A stretch of 64,000 bases of DNA from Epiperipatus broadwayi (lineage: Eukaryota > Onychophora > Udeonychophora > Euonychophora > Peripatidae). The stretch covers positions 271,093 through 335,092 of the forward strand of contig JAQFVV010012993.1 of assembly GCA_028023455.1 (NCBI GenBank), in the 5' to 3' direction. The first letter of the stretch is position 1. Each line of letters opens with the position of its first letter. Shown here piece by piece: positions 1-10,857 of this stretch. The notes beneath the pieces are model-generated. The model did not search any database, had not been told where the DNA came from, and saw only the letters and a program-made list of their open reading frames with translations. The position numbers were made by a program, and so were the translations under genes.

Positions 1-490
1 TTCCAACTATTTATAGACCAATTAATAAATCAGTGATTAATGTAAAAAAATACTTAAAACACTTCCATCTTCTTAAAAACTAATGATTGTTCTTTGTTTA
101 GTAGTTTAAAATAAGATTTACAAATTGTATTTTTATGTTTTGAGTTCAACATATAAAAATTTTGGTTTAGTAATTAATTTTCAATAATCTCAAGTTCTTT
201 ATCTAAGTCAATGATAAAAAAATATTCACTGTCTTTTAGCATGAATAGTTATCAACTTGATAATGCAAGCCATTAAATACATTGTGCATCTTAATAACAT
301 TTTATGGAAAAATAGGAATTTAAATGATGAAGTGCAGTACAGCCTTCAATACTCTGATGTTGTTTTTTACTATTTAAAATATAGAGTGTGTATCATAATA
401 AAATCATTATGATAGCTAAACAATTATATATAAAATGTAGTATATACTCTTATTCTTCTCCTTTATTTTCTTTATATTCTTTATATTCAT
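1..490. other. AT-rich DNA, nothing recognised
   Basis: No reading frame, RNA gene or repeat boundary could be recognised in this stretch. It is AT-rich with short poly-A and poly-T runs, like most of the sequence between the elements listed below. Confidence 0.5.
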
Positions 491-763
491 ATATATTGCT
501 TATAATAACTCTTCTCATATACACTTTAGTGCAAAAAAATTTTGAATAAGACTTTTTTATTTTTCTGACAATTTTGACTGTCCAGAAGTCTTCATCAGAG
601 TGCAACTATTCTTTTTCTACTATTTTCATGATTCATGAAAAGGAGTAGCTGCACTCTGATGAAGAATGCTGGACAGTCAAAACTGTCAGGAAAATAAAGA
701 AGCTTTATTCAAAAAAATTTTGAATTAAAGTATAAATGAGAAGAGTTATTGTAAGCAATATAT
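491..763. repeat. Palindromic (foldback) repeat with hammerhead-like core
   Basis: A near-complete inverted repeat. The left arm starts with ATATATTGCTTA and the right arm ends with the matching GTAAGCAATATAT; the axis is near 625. Each arm holds, pointing outwards, CTGATGA (656-662 on +, 592-598 on -), a GA-rich stem with the loop CTGGA or similar, and CAGTC followed by AAAA where a hammerhead ribozyme would need GAAA. Seen: the arms and these motifs. Inferred: the repeat descends from head-to-head copies of a hammerhead-bearing retroelement end; the G-to-A change at the start of GAAA is present in both arms and would inactivate a ribozyme. No target duplication was identified. Confidence 0.75.
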
Positions 764-1993
764 AAAATGCTTGGTATTTAAACATTTGAAGGCATAACAT
801 AAAGACATGGGGGGAAATGCTTTTAATTATGTGCTATGAAATTTTAAAATTACAATTGCTTTAGCATAAGATCAATCAATAGAATTTTTAATTTTCTAAG
901 TATAGTATTATGGAGTCCACTATTACAAAATCATATCTTGTTGAAAATAATATGTGAAATAATGAATAATACATGACTTATTAAAAGCATGTTTATGATG
1001 AGCATAATCTTCAGGAGGCAAACCCTGTTTGTATTAAAAATATTATTTCAAAAATATTCTAAATAAGTGCAATATCTACTGTTCATTGAAAGGTATATGC
1101 TAAGTATAGAGTATATTGCAGAGATAATTAGATATGATGTTGAAATCTTTCAAAAATATGTTTGCCACAAAAGTTAAAAGACAACATCATAAAATATCAA
1201 ATAAACAAAATAAAGAACCAATGTGATTTATATATGGGTATATAAATGGTTAATAGATTGCAATTTATAGTCAAGAAAACTTACCCCTTTAACAATTATT
1301 ATATTATTTGTGTTTTTCTTTATCATTTTTTTTGTTACTGTTGGAATTTTATATTAGTTTGTAAATGCCTGATAATGATAAGATTATGATATGGTTTCAT
1401 TAATACAAGACAATCAGTTTAAATTGGAAATAAATTATTGCTCAAAAATAATTAGATAATAACAAATAGGGTTTATAATTCATGCCAGAAAATGTATAAA
1501 TCAGGATGCTACAGTGAATTTTAAAGGCTAATTATTAATTATACACAATAATGGAATCAGGCCAGTGAAATTACAGATGAATAATACATGTATTTTAGCA
1601 TTAGCATATAAAAAGAATAATTGTTATCACAAATTTAATATGACATCCAAATATTATATAAGTAAGATTTGCAAATAATATATTCATATGATGCAGTATT
1701 CAATATTATTTAGATTATGTAGGGCAATTTGGATAAAGAAATTGGATTGAAACAGATTACTGAAAATGAGAACAAAGGAACAAAACTATTAAATATTTGG
1801 ATATAGTAGTTGAAAAAAGACATATATTTGTGAATTGAAATATAAAAATTAAATATAAAAAATATATTTTGACATAAATATTTTTAAAATACTTATTAAT
1901 TTTTTAAATGTTAGAACTGTTTAATTTTGAAATGATAGTGCCTGTAAATATGAAAGTGATCTTCCACTTTTCCTTATTTGCGTTGCTGAATTA
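764..1993. other. AT-rich DNA, nothing recognised
   Basis: No gene, RNA or repeat with clear boundaries was recognised. Composition is strongly AT-rich with no long open frame. Confidence 0.45.
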
Positions 1994-2204
1994 TATATAA
2001 TATATCATATATTCCACAATTTACACTTCACAATGCACTTTTAACATATAGTTTCAACTGTCCAGCAGTCATCAACAGAGGTTTATAAGAGCTCTAATGA
2101 TGACTGCTGGACAGATGAAATTGTAGGCAAGAGGAGATGAAATAAATCATATGTTAAAAGTGCACTGAGAAGTGTAAATTGTGGACTATATGATATGTTA
2201 TATT
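1994..2204. repeat. Palindromic repeat, same core family as 491-763
   Basis: A 211-bp inverted repeat. The left arm (TATATAATATATCATATATTC, one base off at several places) mirrors the right-arm end at 2180-2203. The centre of each arm carries CTGTCCAGCAGTC or its complement, the same core as in the element at 491-763. Read outwards on + it is CTAATGA (2094-2100), then a GACTG/CAG stem, then GAAA (2117-2120); on - it is a similar but more decayed version, with GAAA present (2052-2055). The first motif has G-to-A at its third base, so this copy also looks inactive as a ribozyme, but by a different change from the first element. Confidence 0.75.
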
Positions 2205-2426
2205 AAATATGAAAATGATAAAAAAATTGGAATATTTATTAAAGACTTCATCACAATTTATAAGAGCAGAAGGAATTGGTTAAGCAAATAATTCATTTTA
2301 AAAATGACATAAATAAAAGTACAAATAATAATAAAATTAAAAGATTACGAATTTCAAAAACATTTGTAAGGATAAATCAGCAATTAATTTAAATAAATTT
2401 AAAAATAAGTCTAAAAACAAAATAAG

Positions 2427-2623
2427 CATAGGTGATCAGCCTTTCAAGCCAATTGTGCAAACGCTTTGTGAGTGTTAAATAATAAATGAATACCCTTTGA
2501 CCAATACAAGATATAGAACGCAAAGCGTTTGCACAATTGGCTTGAAAGGCCGATATTCGAATGTAATTACAAATTTTAAACAGACGCTATAAAAATAAAT
2601 GCTTATTTATACATAGGTGATCA
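2427..2623. mobile_element. 173-bp insertion with 30-bp perfect inverted repeat and 12-bp target duplication
   Basis: The 12-mer CATAGGTGATCA occurs at 2427-2438 and again at 2612-2623 and flanks a 173-bp segment. The segment starts with a 30-bp arm (2439-2468) whose exact reverse complement is at 2521-2550, leaving a 52-base loop. The inverted repeat occupies only the left two thirds; the last 61 bp (2551-2611) are AT-rich with a TATTCGAAT motif. No reading frame. The flanking repeat supports a mobile insertion. It could be a short non-autonomous DNA element or a retroposed hairpin RNA; the perfect arms suggest either youth or selection for pairing. Confidence 0.6.
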
Positions 2624-3139
2624 TACAAATGTAGCATCATATTTGTCTATTAGGATAATTTAATGAGGCAAAGATTATTCCAAGTGATAATATGTTGGAT
2701 TAACTCTACCATTCACCATAAGAATGTCTAGAAAAATTTAATCTTTACTTAAACTAATCAAATACAAAGAAATGTAAGTTGAAAAGTTTTTTTTTTTAAT
2801 GGTAGATGATGAAAATAGTCCATCATATTATCACATCTAATATACTATCATCACTAATCTTCAGGCAGAAATAAATGATATCTAAGATTGCTCATTATTT
2901 ATTGCTCAACTATTGATATAAATAAATTTAAAATAATCTTAGACCTAATATGCAATTTCTCTAAATTCCATTCTTTTTATCCAAACCTCTTTATGAATAA
3001 GTGAGGCAGAGTAAGAACTGTTTGTTTCTTGCTAAAATGTTAAATGTTTTATATTGACCTGGAAAGTATTTAAATTATTTATTGTAGTTGCATGAGTTTT
3101 AATCTTCAATATTATGCATATTGAAGCATACTGGGGTAT

Positions 3140-3142
<3 letters not shown>

Positions 3143-3202
<60 letters not shown>
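3143..3202. repeat. (TA)n microsatellite
   Basis: About 29 uninterrupted AT dinucleotides, flanked by single-copy-looking AT-rich DNA with no adjoining element boundary that I can recognise. Confidence 0.95.
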
Positions 3203-3204
<2 letters not shown>

Positions 3205-4200
3205 GTGACTGTTTAATTTTTTTAAACTAGTTATTTATAACACTTTGTAGTATTATTTATAATATTTTTAACATATTGTTTGGAATATTTTAGTCTAAAA
3301 TTTTTAACTTTTCAAATTAAGATCTTGCCATTAACTATATTTTGCCCTAACTTAATTATTTATTGTCATTATATTCACATTTTTCACTAGAATGATGTCA
3401 GATTATTTTTTAAAATTTCAAATAAATATCAATATATTCAATTTTGTCAAAGAATCTTTGTCAAATTTCTTATGCAAATATTAACTTTACTTTTCATTTC
3501 TGACAGCTCTTTATAGATATATTAAATTTTCAACTTTTATCGAGCTCGCTCTTATTTTGAAATTCAAACGATTCATTAGATCACCATTATTTGGATTGCT
3601 AAAAAATTTTAAGTAATAACATTAAACAATATTATTGTTATATCATAATAAATTAGCTATTAAAATATATAAAAAAGACATTTATTAGCAAAATATTTTA
3701 ATAGAAATAGGTGTAATGGGTACAAAAAGATAAGGAGAGGGGTGAGGAAAGGTAGTTAAAATCAAACACACAAGCCACAATTACCAAAACTATACTTAAT
3801 AATTAATTTGTATTATTTAGATTATACAAATAGTCTCTTGTGTCTTATTTTTAATTACACGTGAACATCTTTATAAGTTACATACTTATTAAGTTTTATT
3901 TACAATTTTTGAATATTTCATTACATTATTTCAGTATTTGATGAGAATAACCAGTTTGATTCATTTGCAAGAACGTAATCAGGTTTTTAAATTTTTAATT
4001 TTATACATTTGATATATATTCATAACATTGTTGATACATCAACATCTGAACTGAATTTACTTTTCATTTACAAGTTATTATTTTCATTCATAAATTACAT
4101 AGATATGGTTAAGTGCTTAGTCTTAATATCCTGTTACCATTTAAAAATTATGTGATGAAAATTGTGTCATTACTTAGATTTTTGTTTTTATTCAACAGCA
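3203..4200. other. AT-rich DNA, nothing recognised
   Basis: No feature recognised. The LINE fragment begins around 4200 where the first homologous codons appear. Confidence 0.4.
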
Positions 4201-4770
4201 TCTCAAAAAGTTCTCATAGTGATAAAGTAGTAGAAGATTTTTATATGGATGTACAAAAGGCTTTTGATCAGAGTAAACAGCATTTTAAAATTGTTATGGG
4301 AGACTTTAATGCTAGAATTGGTAAACAAATTAAAGATGAAAGTGCTGTAGGTAATTTTGGTTATGGTAATGGAAATGGGAGATGATATAGACTTGTAAAG
4401 TTTTCAGAAAAAGAAAAACATTATATTATGAATTATTTTTTTGAGAAAAATGTTAAAAGGAAATGGACATGGAAGCATCCAAATGAATTACAGCAGAATT
4501 GGATTATATTTTCACTAACAAAAAATACATATTTCAAGATTGTAATGTTCTTAATAAATTTAACATAGGAAGTTATCATCGATTAGTAAGATGTAAAATA
4601 GGTATTAATAAAAAATTAGAGAGACAAAAATTATTAAGAAAAACAATATTTACAGTTGATATTTCTAATCTTCAGAAACATTCTAATGAATTTAAGTTAA
4701 AACTTATAAATTATTTACAAGTATTAGTAGATTTTGAACATGATTCATATTTGAATGAAAGGTAGTGTTT
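4200..4770 (+). mobile_element. RTE-like LINE fragment, endonuclease part, degraded
   Basis: Conceptual translation gives the C-terminal half of an apurinic-type (exonuclease-endonuclease-phosphatase) endonuclease of a non-LTR retrotransposon. The motif GDFNARIG lies near 4301-4325 (Asp and Asn catalytic-type residues intact) and the final SDHRLVR motif is present as SYHRLVR near 4575, with the conserved Asp changed to Tyr. The frame is broken by a stop at 4383-4385 and a frameshift before 4499. The same protein stretch occurs at 15020-15720, where the Asp is retained. Upstream endonuclease motifs and the reverse transcriptase are missing, so this is a truncated dead copy. The DNA after it (from about 4770) does not continue the LINE. 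Confidence 0.85.
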
Positions 4771-4849
4771 GGTGTCATGTACTGTGGCTACCAGGTGATG
4801 CTGCAGAAGAATCAAGAAGCCTACAAGTGATAAATTTCTATACAAAAAT

Positions 4850-5250
4850 TGCTGAAATTGATGGAAAATTAAAATTAAATTATCTAAGGCAAGATATCAA
4901 AAGTAAGTAAAAAATCAAGTAAAAGATTTTGCCTAAATCCAGTAAAAAATGAAGTAAAATAATACATAAATTTTAAAAAAGTACACACACACAAAATCGG
5001 TAAAAATACACAAAATAACCATTAAAATTAAATTGCCTAAGGCAAGATATCAAAAGTAAGTAAAAAAATCAAGTAAAAAATTTTGCCTAGGGCAAGTATA
5101 AAATCAAGTGAAGTAATATGTAAATTTTAAAAAAGTACACACACACACACAAAATCAGTAAAAATACATTAAAAATGAATCGCTGAAATCGATGGAAAAT
5201 TAAAATGCTAGAAACTGCTGAAATCGATGGAAAATTAAAATGACTGAGGC
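4850..5250. repeat. Two diverged tandem copies of about 153 bp plus shorter repeats
   Basis: CTAAGGCAAGATATCAAAAG occurs near 4884 and near 5037, and the bases that follow (AAGTAAG, ATCAAGTAAAA, ATTTTGCCTA, then AAAAAGTACACACAC) repeat in the same order, giving a period of about 153 bp. A shorter phrase, GAAATCGATGGAAAATTAAAA, occurs around 5184 and 5219 and in an older form at 4854. The unit contains a (CA)n run that grew in the second copy. No coding potential seen. Confidence 0.7.
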
Positions 5251-5559
5251 AAGAAATGGATAATTAATAAACCTAGGGCAGCAAATAGAACAAATCCTCA
5301 AATCCCCCACAAAAATTTTAACACCTAAGGCAAACAAATCAAAAAATTAAAAATCAAATTCTTCTAAAAAAAAATCAATAAAACGCTATGAAATTTGAAT
5401 TAGGCAACAAAAACAGAAAAAACCTTAATGGTATATGTCAAAAAATTAACAATGGCAGATGGTGCTTCATTAAAATAGCTGGTGCTTCATTAAAATTGGT
5501 GGGAGCTTATATAAACTAAAAGAACATTACACGAGAGTTTCTATTTATCAAATTAATTA

Positions 5560-6650
5560 TCCTCTGTTTTGAAATTATGGCATATCATAAAAAATAAGTC
5601 ACATACCCACCCACCCCGAATGAAGAGTTTCTATCCAAAAGTAGCTGAAATTGACAAATTAAAATGAAATATATATATAATACCCCCCTTTTCTACACTC
5701 TGCAGACAATCCAAAATAAAGAAGCAACACAGATATGGATAAGCTTTCTATTAATTTTAATATCAAACATAATTGATACATCATAAATATTTTATATACA
5801 TAAAACACAAACATACACACACACTGCATATATTAACAAATGAATAAAGAAAATTACAAGAGAAAAGTAATCATGTCCAAATCCATTTATTTAGATGTAG
5901 AATAATATTTTAAAATTGAGAATAGTTTCTCAGTTGATCACTTTCTAAAAGTCTATTTTACATCACATGGTTAATGCAGTAATATAGGAGTAAAGAAATA
6001 TATGCAGTAAAAGTTTATACTACCTGTGTTACTTTCCCTGGGATAACAACGAAAATATAAAAACAATGATAATAATTCATTCGGCTGGTGACTTCCTATG
6101 TGTTTAATCTAATTAATTTCATGAATTGGTATTGATTCTCTTTGGAGGAGGTTACCATTAAAACATTTCAGGAGTGTCTTCTTTTTAATATTGTCAAAAT
6201 TATTTATTATAATTATTAAAATTATTTATTATGGATTTAATAACACATGGATAATTATTTCCTTCAAAGCAGTATCAACAAACTGTCCCTTCCAAAAATA
6301 TATTATTTTTTATATTTCTTTTTTTGTAGATCACTTTTTTTCTAGAAAGTTATTTTACCCCTTACCACCCACATGGTTTGAGGTCCATTTTCTCTTTAAA
6401 CAAACCAAAAAGTTTTTACTGCCTTTTTGTCTTATCAAGTTCAGGAAATTTCATTGACCACCTATAATTTGTTTTCGATTTTTATTTTTTTGTTTTTCTT
6501 TTTACATTCTTTAGATAATAATCTATACAGTTTTAATATTTTTTTCCGTTTAACATCTCTTTTCTCTATTATAATAAAATGAGCTGCATTAGCTTCCATC
6601 TTTGAAATCAAATTTATATTTGTTGAATTTCGTTCATTTGTCCATCCATC
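5560..6650. other. AT-rich DNA, nothing recognised
   Basis: Short open frames exist on both strands but their translations are low-complexity and resemble nothing known to me. A short (TA)n run (6658-6678) follows this stretch and another lies at 6837-6860; the second is preceded by GTTACA. Confidence 0.4.
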
Positions 6651-6888
6651 CACACAGCATATATATATATATATATATTCATGTTTCAATAAAATACAAG
6701 AGCAAAAACACCCCTACCCCTTTCATACTTTATCTTTATTTTAAATATACTCGAATAAATAATATAACAACTATATACACATGCATGTGTACAAATTTTC
6801 CTTTTGTGAAACAGGGTTTGAAGCCACACTGTTACAATATATATATATATATATATATATGGATTTTTCCAAAATATGAAAATAAATA

Positions 6889-7480
6889 TTGATTATGATG
6901 AGTTAGAAGAAGTTAAACAATTACAAATACATTGGTCCAATTATTAATACAGATGGAAACATAATGGAGATGAAACTAATAAGAATTTAAAAAAAAAGAT
7001 TTTTAATAAATCTGTTTTACCAGTTCTGATTTATGGATCTGAGACTTGGATACTTAATACAGGAGCAATACAGAAAATTCAGACAACTTAAAGAAGTATG
7101 GAGAGATGCATGTTAGGAGTAACAAGAAGAGATCAAAACCACAATATATGGGTAAGAGAACAAACAGGTGTTACCGACCTCATTGAAAAAAATAAAAGCC
7201 TGGAGTTGGGTTGGACATATTATTAGAAGAGATAATAATAGATGGACAATTGAAATCTTAAACTGAATTCCAAGAGATTGAAATAAAAAAGTGTGCATGG
7301 GTAATGTGGGGAAGAGAATCTAAAGATCAGAGAAGATTGATTGAACTTGGAGAGACCTTCAACCTGCAGGCAATTGATAATTGTTGATGATGAGGATTTC
7401 AGCCTAGTTTTAAAAAATGATATTAATTTGAGCTAATTTATTAAATATTATTTAGTAATATTTATATATACATCCACATA
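6889..7480 (+). mobile_element. RTE-like LINE 3' end; left arm of large palindrome
   Basis: The + strand encodes a decayed LINE C-terminus: YDELEEVKQL near 6897, VLPVLIYGSETWILN near 7017-7060, then AIQKIQTT, RSMERCMLGVTRR and VREQTGVTDLIEKNKSL, followed by the 3' end near 7370-7395 (DLQPAGN-type ending, then GTTGATGATGAGG). Several stops interrupt it. The last 80 bases (GATATTAATTTGAGC onwards) and the LINE itself are matched in reverse complement at 8735-9155, so this block forms the outer left arm of a 2.3-kb palindrome. GATGAT repeats just after the coding end are typical of RTE-type tails. Confidence 0.8.
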
Positions 7481-8012
7481 TACTAATATATATATATATA
7501 TTACTAAATAACATTTAATAACTGAAACACACAGGCTTATTATATACCTATGTCTATATATGTAATATATAGGGTATATTAGCACAGACTTTCACATGCC
7601 CCACCACTCTCCACACTATCTCATAACACTGATACACTTGAATGCATATATGTTGAAAAGATAAACAATCACCAATATACGTTTTTCATGCTAAACCAGC
7701 AATCATCAGTTGGTCCAGATTAACATCCCCACACATATATGCCATAAGTTCTCAGATATATATTAAGATAGCCAATCCTAATACTTTAATGGACAGGCCC
7801 AAATCTGCCCCCCCCCTTGCAACTCTTCAACCGTCCATCCAATTGAAAATCTGATGATGAAATGCTCAAATATCACCCTGAGGCTGAGATTCTTGTCACA
7901 CCCATGTTGCCCTTGGTGAATCTGACCCCTCATGTACAGAACATAATCCATTTAATACATATACCAGGGATGGGCAGACATCTCTACTATGTAATAACTG
8001 AAACACACAGGC
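7481..8012 (-). repeat. U repeat, minus-oriented copy
   Basis: This block is the reverse complement of the unit seen at 8013-8480. Recognisable phrases on the minus strand, in order, are AAGCCTGTGTGTTTCAG (next to the axis at about 8013), GGATGGGCAGACATCTC's complement, ATTGGATGGACGG, CATTAAAGTATTAGGATT, ATATATATCTGAGAACTT, the hammerhead-like motif (7671-7714) and finally TATACCCTATATATTACA near 7560. It has no coding capacity. The unit is interspersed elsewhere in the window (8.0-8.7, 44.8-45.2 and 61.0-61.9 kb). Confidence 0.8.
7671..7714 (-). ncRNA. Hammerhead-ribozyme-like motif (copy a)
   Basis: On the minus strand: ACCAA (7714-7710), CTGATGA (7709-7703), a TGCT/AGCA stem with the loop GGTTT, GAAA (7687-7684), a very short A/T helix and then TTGGT (7675-7671), which pairs with the first ACCAA. 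This is the order helix I, CUGAUGA, helix II, GAAA, helix III, helix I of a type I hammerhead with a minimal helix III, as described for PLEs and metazoan retrozymes. Predicted cut follows the A complementary to 7676. Weak point: the base pair next to the core in helix II is T with T. Confidence 0.5.
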
Positions 8013-8480
8013 TTGACTATCTTAATATATATCTGAGAACTTATGGCATATATGTGTGAAGATGGTAATCTGAACCAACTGATGATTGCTGTTTTAGCAT
8101 GAAATATGTATATTGGTGATTATTTATCTTTTCAACACGGGTTTAAGTGTATCAATGTTATGAGATAGTCTGGAGAGTGGTGGGGTGTGTGAAAGTCTGT
8201 GCTCATATACCCTATATATTACATATATAGACACAGGTATATAATAAGCCATGTGTTTCAGTTATTACATAGTAGAGATGTCTGCCCATCCCTTGTATAT
8301 GTATTAAATGGATTGTCTTGTACATGAGGGGTCAGATTGACCATAGGTTAACATGGGTGTGACAAGAATCTCAGTCTCAGGGTGGTCTTTGAGTATTTCA
8401 TCATCAGATTTTCAATTGGATGGACGGTTGAAGTGTTGGAAGGGGGAATAGATTGGGGCCTGTTCATTAAAGTATGAGGA
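8013..8480 (+). repeat. U repeat, plus-oriented copy 1
   Basis: Direct-orientation unit of the U repeat, ending where the next copy begins. It starts at the palindrome axis with CTTGACTATCTTAATATAT, contains a hammerhead-like motif (8074-8117), the phrase GTGAAAGTCTGTGCTCATA, TATACCCTATATATTACA near 8208, then AAGCCATGTGTTTCAG and ATTGGATGGACGG near 8417. The predicted cut sites in this copy (8112) and in the next (8580) are 468 bases apart, which would be the monomer length if the tandem array were processed. Confidence 0.75.
8074..8117 (+). ncRNA. Hammerhead-ribozyme-like motif (copy b)
   Basis: Helix I strand ACCAA (8074-8078), CTGATGA (8079-8085), helix II TGCT (8087-8090) with AGCA (8096-8099) and loop GTTTT, GAAA (8101-8104), a three-pair A/T helix III (8104-8106 with 8109-8111), then A8112 as the residue before the cut, and TTGGT (8113-8117) closing helix I perfectly. 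All invariant core bases are present. The 8086/8100 pair next to the core is T with T, which would weaken helix II. Assignment is by pattern; activity is not shown. Confidence 0.55.
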
Positions 8481-8735
8481 TTGGCTAGCTTAATATATAT
8501 CTGAGAACTTATGGCATATATGTGTGGAGATGGTAATCTGGAACAACTGATGATTGCTGGTTTAGCATGAAATATGGATATTGGTGATTGCTTATCTTTT
8601 CAAAATATGTGGGTTCAAGTGTATTAGTGTTATGAGATAGAATGGATAGTGATGGGGTGTGTCAAAGTCTGTGCTCATATACCCTATATATTAAATAATA
8701 TTTAATAAATTAGCTCAAATTAATATCATTTTTGT
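8464..8735 (+). repeat. U repeat, plus-oriented copy 2
   Basis: Begins CATTAAAGTATGAGGATT and ends CTCATATACCCTATATATTA near 8698, parallel to the preceding copy. It carries the hammerhead-like motif at 8542-8585. After 8700 the sequence joins the AT-rich outer arm that is shared with 7418-7480. Confidence 0.75.
8542..8585 (+). ncRNA. Hammerhead-ribozyme-like motif (copy c)
   Basis: AACAA (8542-8546), CTGATGA (8547-8553), TGCT/AGCA helix II with loop GGTTT, GAAA (8569-8572), short A/T helix III, predicted cut after A8580, then TTGGT (8581-8585). Compared with copy b, one helix I pair is lost (A opposite G). Core bases are intact. Confidence 0.5.
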
Positions 8736-9155
8736 CAACTATTAGTATGTGCGGACATACATATAAATATTACTAAATAATATTTAATAAATTATCTCAA
8801 ATTAATATCATTTTTTAAACTAGGCTGAAATCATCATCATCAACTATTACCAACTCACTTCAGTTTTTTATTTTTTTAATGAGGTCAGTAATACCTGTTT
8901 GTTCTCTTACCCATATATTGCATTTTCGATCTCTTCTTGTTAGTCCTAACATGCATCTCTCCATACTTCTTTGAGTGGTCTGAAGTCTCATTAAGTGTCC
9001 AAGTCTCAGATCCATAAGTCAGAACTGGTAAAACACATTTATTAAAAATCTTCCTTTTTAATTTTATGATTAATTTCATCTCCATTATGTTTCCATAATC
9101 TGACCAAGGTATTTGTAATTGTTTAACTTCTTCTAACTCATCATAATTTATACAT
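8735..9155 (-). mobile_element. RTE-like LINE 3' end; right arm of large palindrome
   Basis: The minus strand encodes LPVLTYGSETWTLN (near 9000-9045) followed by a truncated RSMERCML-like stretch, and the bases up to 9155 mirror 6895-6960 (DELEEVKQL region). The segment between about 8840 and 8880 skips most of the C-terminal LINE sequence that the left arm retains, so the two arms have different internal deletions. The outer AT-rich block GATATTAATTTGAGC is present twice here (8735-8700 side and 8775-8812), suggesting a local duplication. Confidence 0.75.
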
Positions 9156-9159
9156 CAGA

Positions 9160-10560
9160 AATTAAATATATTGGATTATATCATGCTAATTTACTGCAAA
9201 CTTAAATCATTAAATCATCAGAATGTTTATTTTATTTTGAATGCGTGAAAAGTATAGCTGTTTGAAAGGATTATTTGATTGAGTTATTTAAGGTTACTCT
9301 CTTGACAGCCAAAGTTATTAATTTGTTTCATCCTAATAAATGATAGTGTGATCTCTCCAACTTGTATATTTGAGCCCATAATAAGATATTTATTTGTCCA
9401 GTGTTGTTTGCTAATAAAAGATGTTATAGTTAATTAACAGCCTAAATATATTCAAAGTTAGAATATGAGGGCTTTATTTTATTTGTTTATTCATGTCTTA
9501 TAAATATTTAATCAATAAATAATAAAATGTATAATAAAAAGAGATATCAAATCCAGACTGGAAAATGTATTTGTAAATTTAGAAATTAGAATGAATAGTT
9601 CTACTGGGAATCAATTATTTTTACTTTGATTGCAAAATGTAAATAAATGCTTTATTTAATTATTTAAAACTTTGTCTCGAGTTATTCTTATATGCATTCC
9701 TATTCTAGTTTCCACATTCCACATATCTATTACAACATAAATGCACTACTTTATAAATGTTAAATCTCATAATATTGTCCTTTTGATCCAAACATTATGT
9801 GAAATACTTTACCATTTGTTAAACTTATGAAGAAGGCTGTATATTCACTTTATTATTTAGACAATGATGTGATATTAAAAGGTACTCTGTTTCCTTCATT
9901 ATCTAATTGCTAATCCAGTAAAATATCATTCAATACATTTCATTATTGTTTTTATTATAATAGTTATAAGTTATTGTATAGTAGAGTTTCTTTAATCAAA
10001 TTGCATTAAAGATTCCCTGAGATCTTATTTCATAGTTCCAAATTAATATTAATTTAATTATTTAGATTAAACTGTGCTAGATAGTGGAGTTATTTAATAT
10101 CATGTTTTTCTGTTGAAGTTATATTGTAGCTATAAGAGTGTATTTAGATGATAGAAGAGATCAAATTAAAATTATAGTTTATTAGCTTAAATAAATAAAA
10201 CTTTATTGATTTCTTTCATTTGTTTGATTAACAAATGAGGCATATATCTTATTTTAATGATCAATAGTATTTCTTCATTTATTTATTTGTATTCTATATG
10301 TTCTTAACTTCCTATAATGCTCCACTGACCTAAGCTATAAGTTAGGCATAACTAGAAGAGTCTCAATACTAATTCAAATGAAAATAAAGTTGGTAATAAT
10401 TTATTCATTAATAGAATTGGCACCCTGGACATTTACTCATATAATGTGTAAAATTGGTGTTTAGTAGGGGGGTTACAATATATATTTTGACTATTTATAG
10501 TCTCTGCCAATAAGTCTTATGCAATTTTATATTGCTATGACTACTAATATATGTTATGGC
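9160..10560. other. AT-rich DNA, nothing recognised
   Basis: No gene or repeat boundary recognised. GTTACAATATATATTTT near 10483 is one more example of a GTTACA motif next to an AT run (see findings). Confidence 0.4.
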
Positions 10561-10564
10561 TGAT

Positions 10565-10857
10565 TATCTATCAACCCCATATAGCTATTTGAGTTGGATA
10601 GCTGGGTTTGAAGACATGTAGATGTCTGAAAATTTCAGATTTTCCACTCAATAGATAACTTTTAGTTAAGTGCTTAGCTTTGGGTTGGTATTTTTAGATC
10701 TAGTGTCTGAACCTACCCTGCCACCTCTCTAAGGAGTGCCAAAGCACAAAACCAAGGTCAGGGGTTTGGGGAAGGGTACCTGACAGATATTTTAAGTGCT
10801 GGCTCTGGCTAAGCATTTATCATAAAGCTTGTAGAGGAATTGGCAATCCTCACTGTT

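Noticed and set aside
7850-7870. CTGATGATGAAA in U repeats as a second ribozyme
   Set aside because: There is no room for helix II between CTGATGA and GAAA, so it cannot be a hammerhead core.
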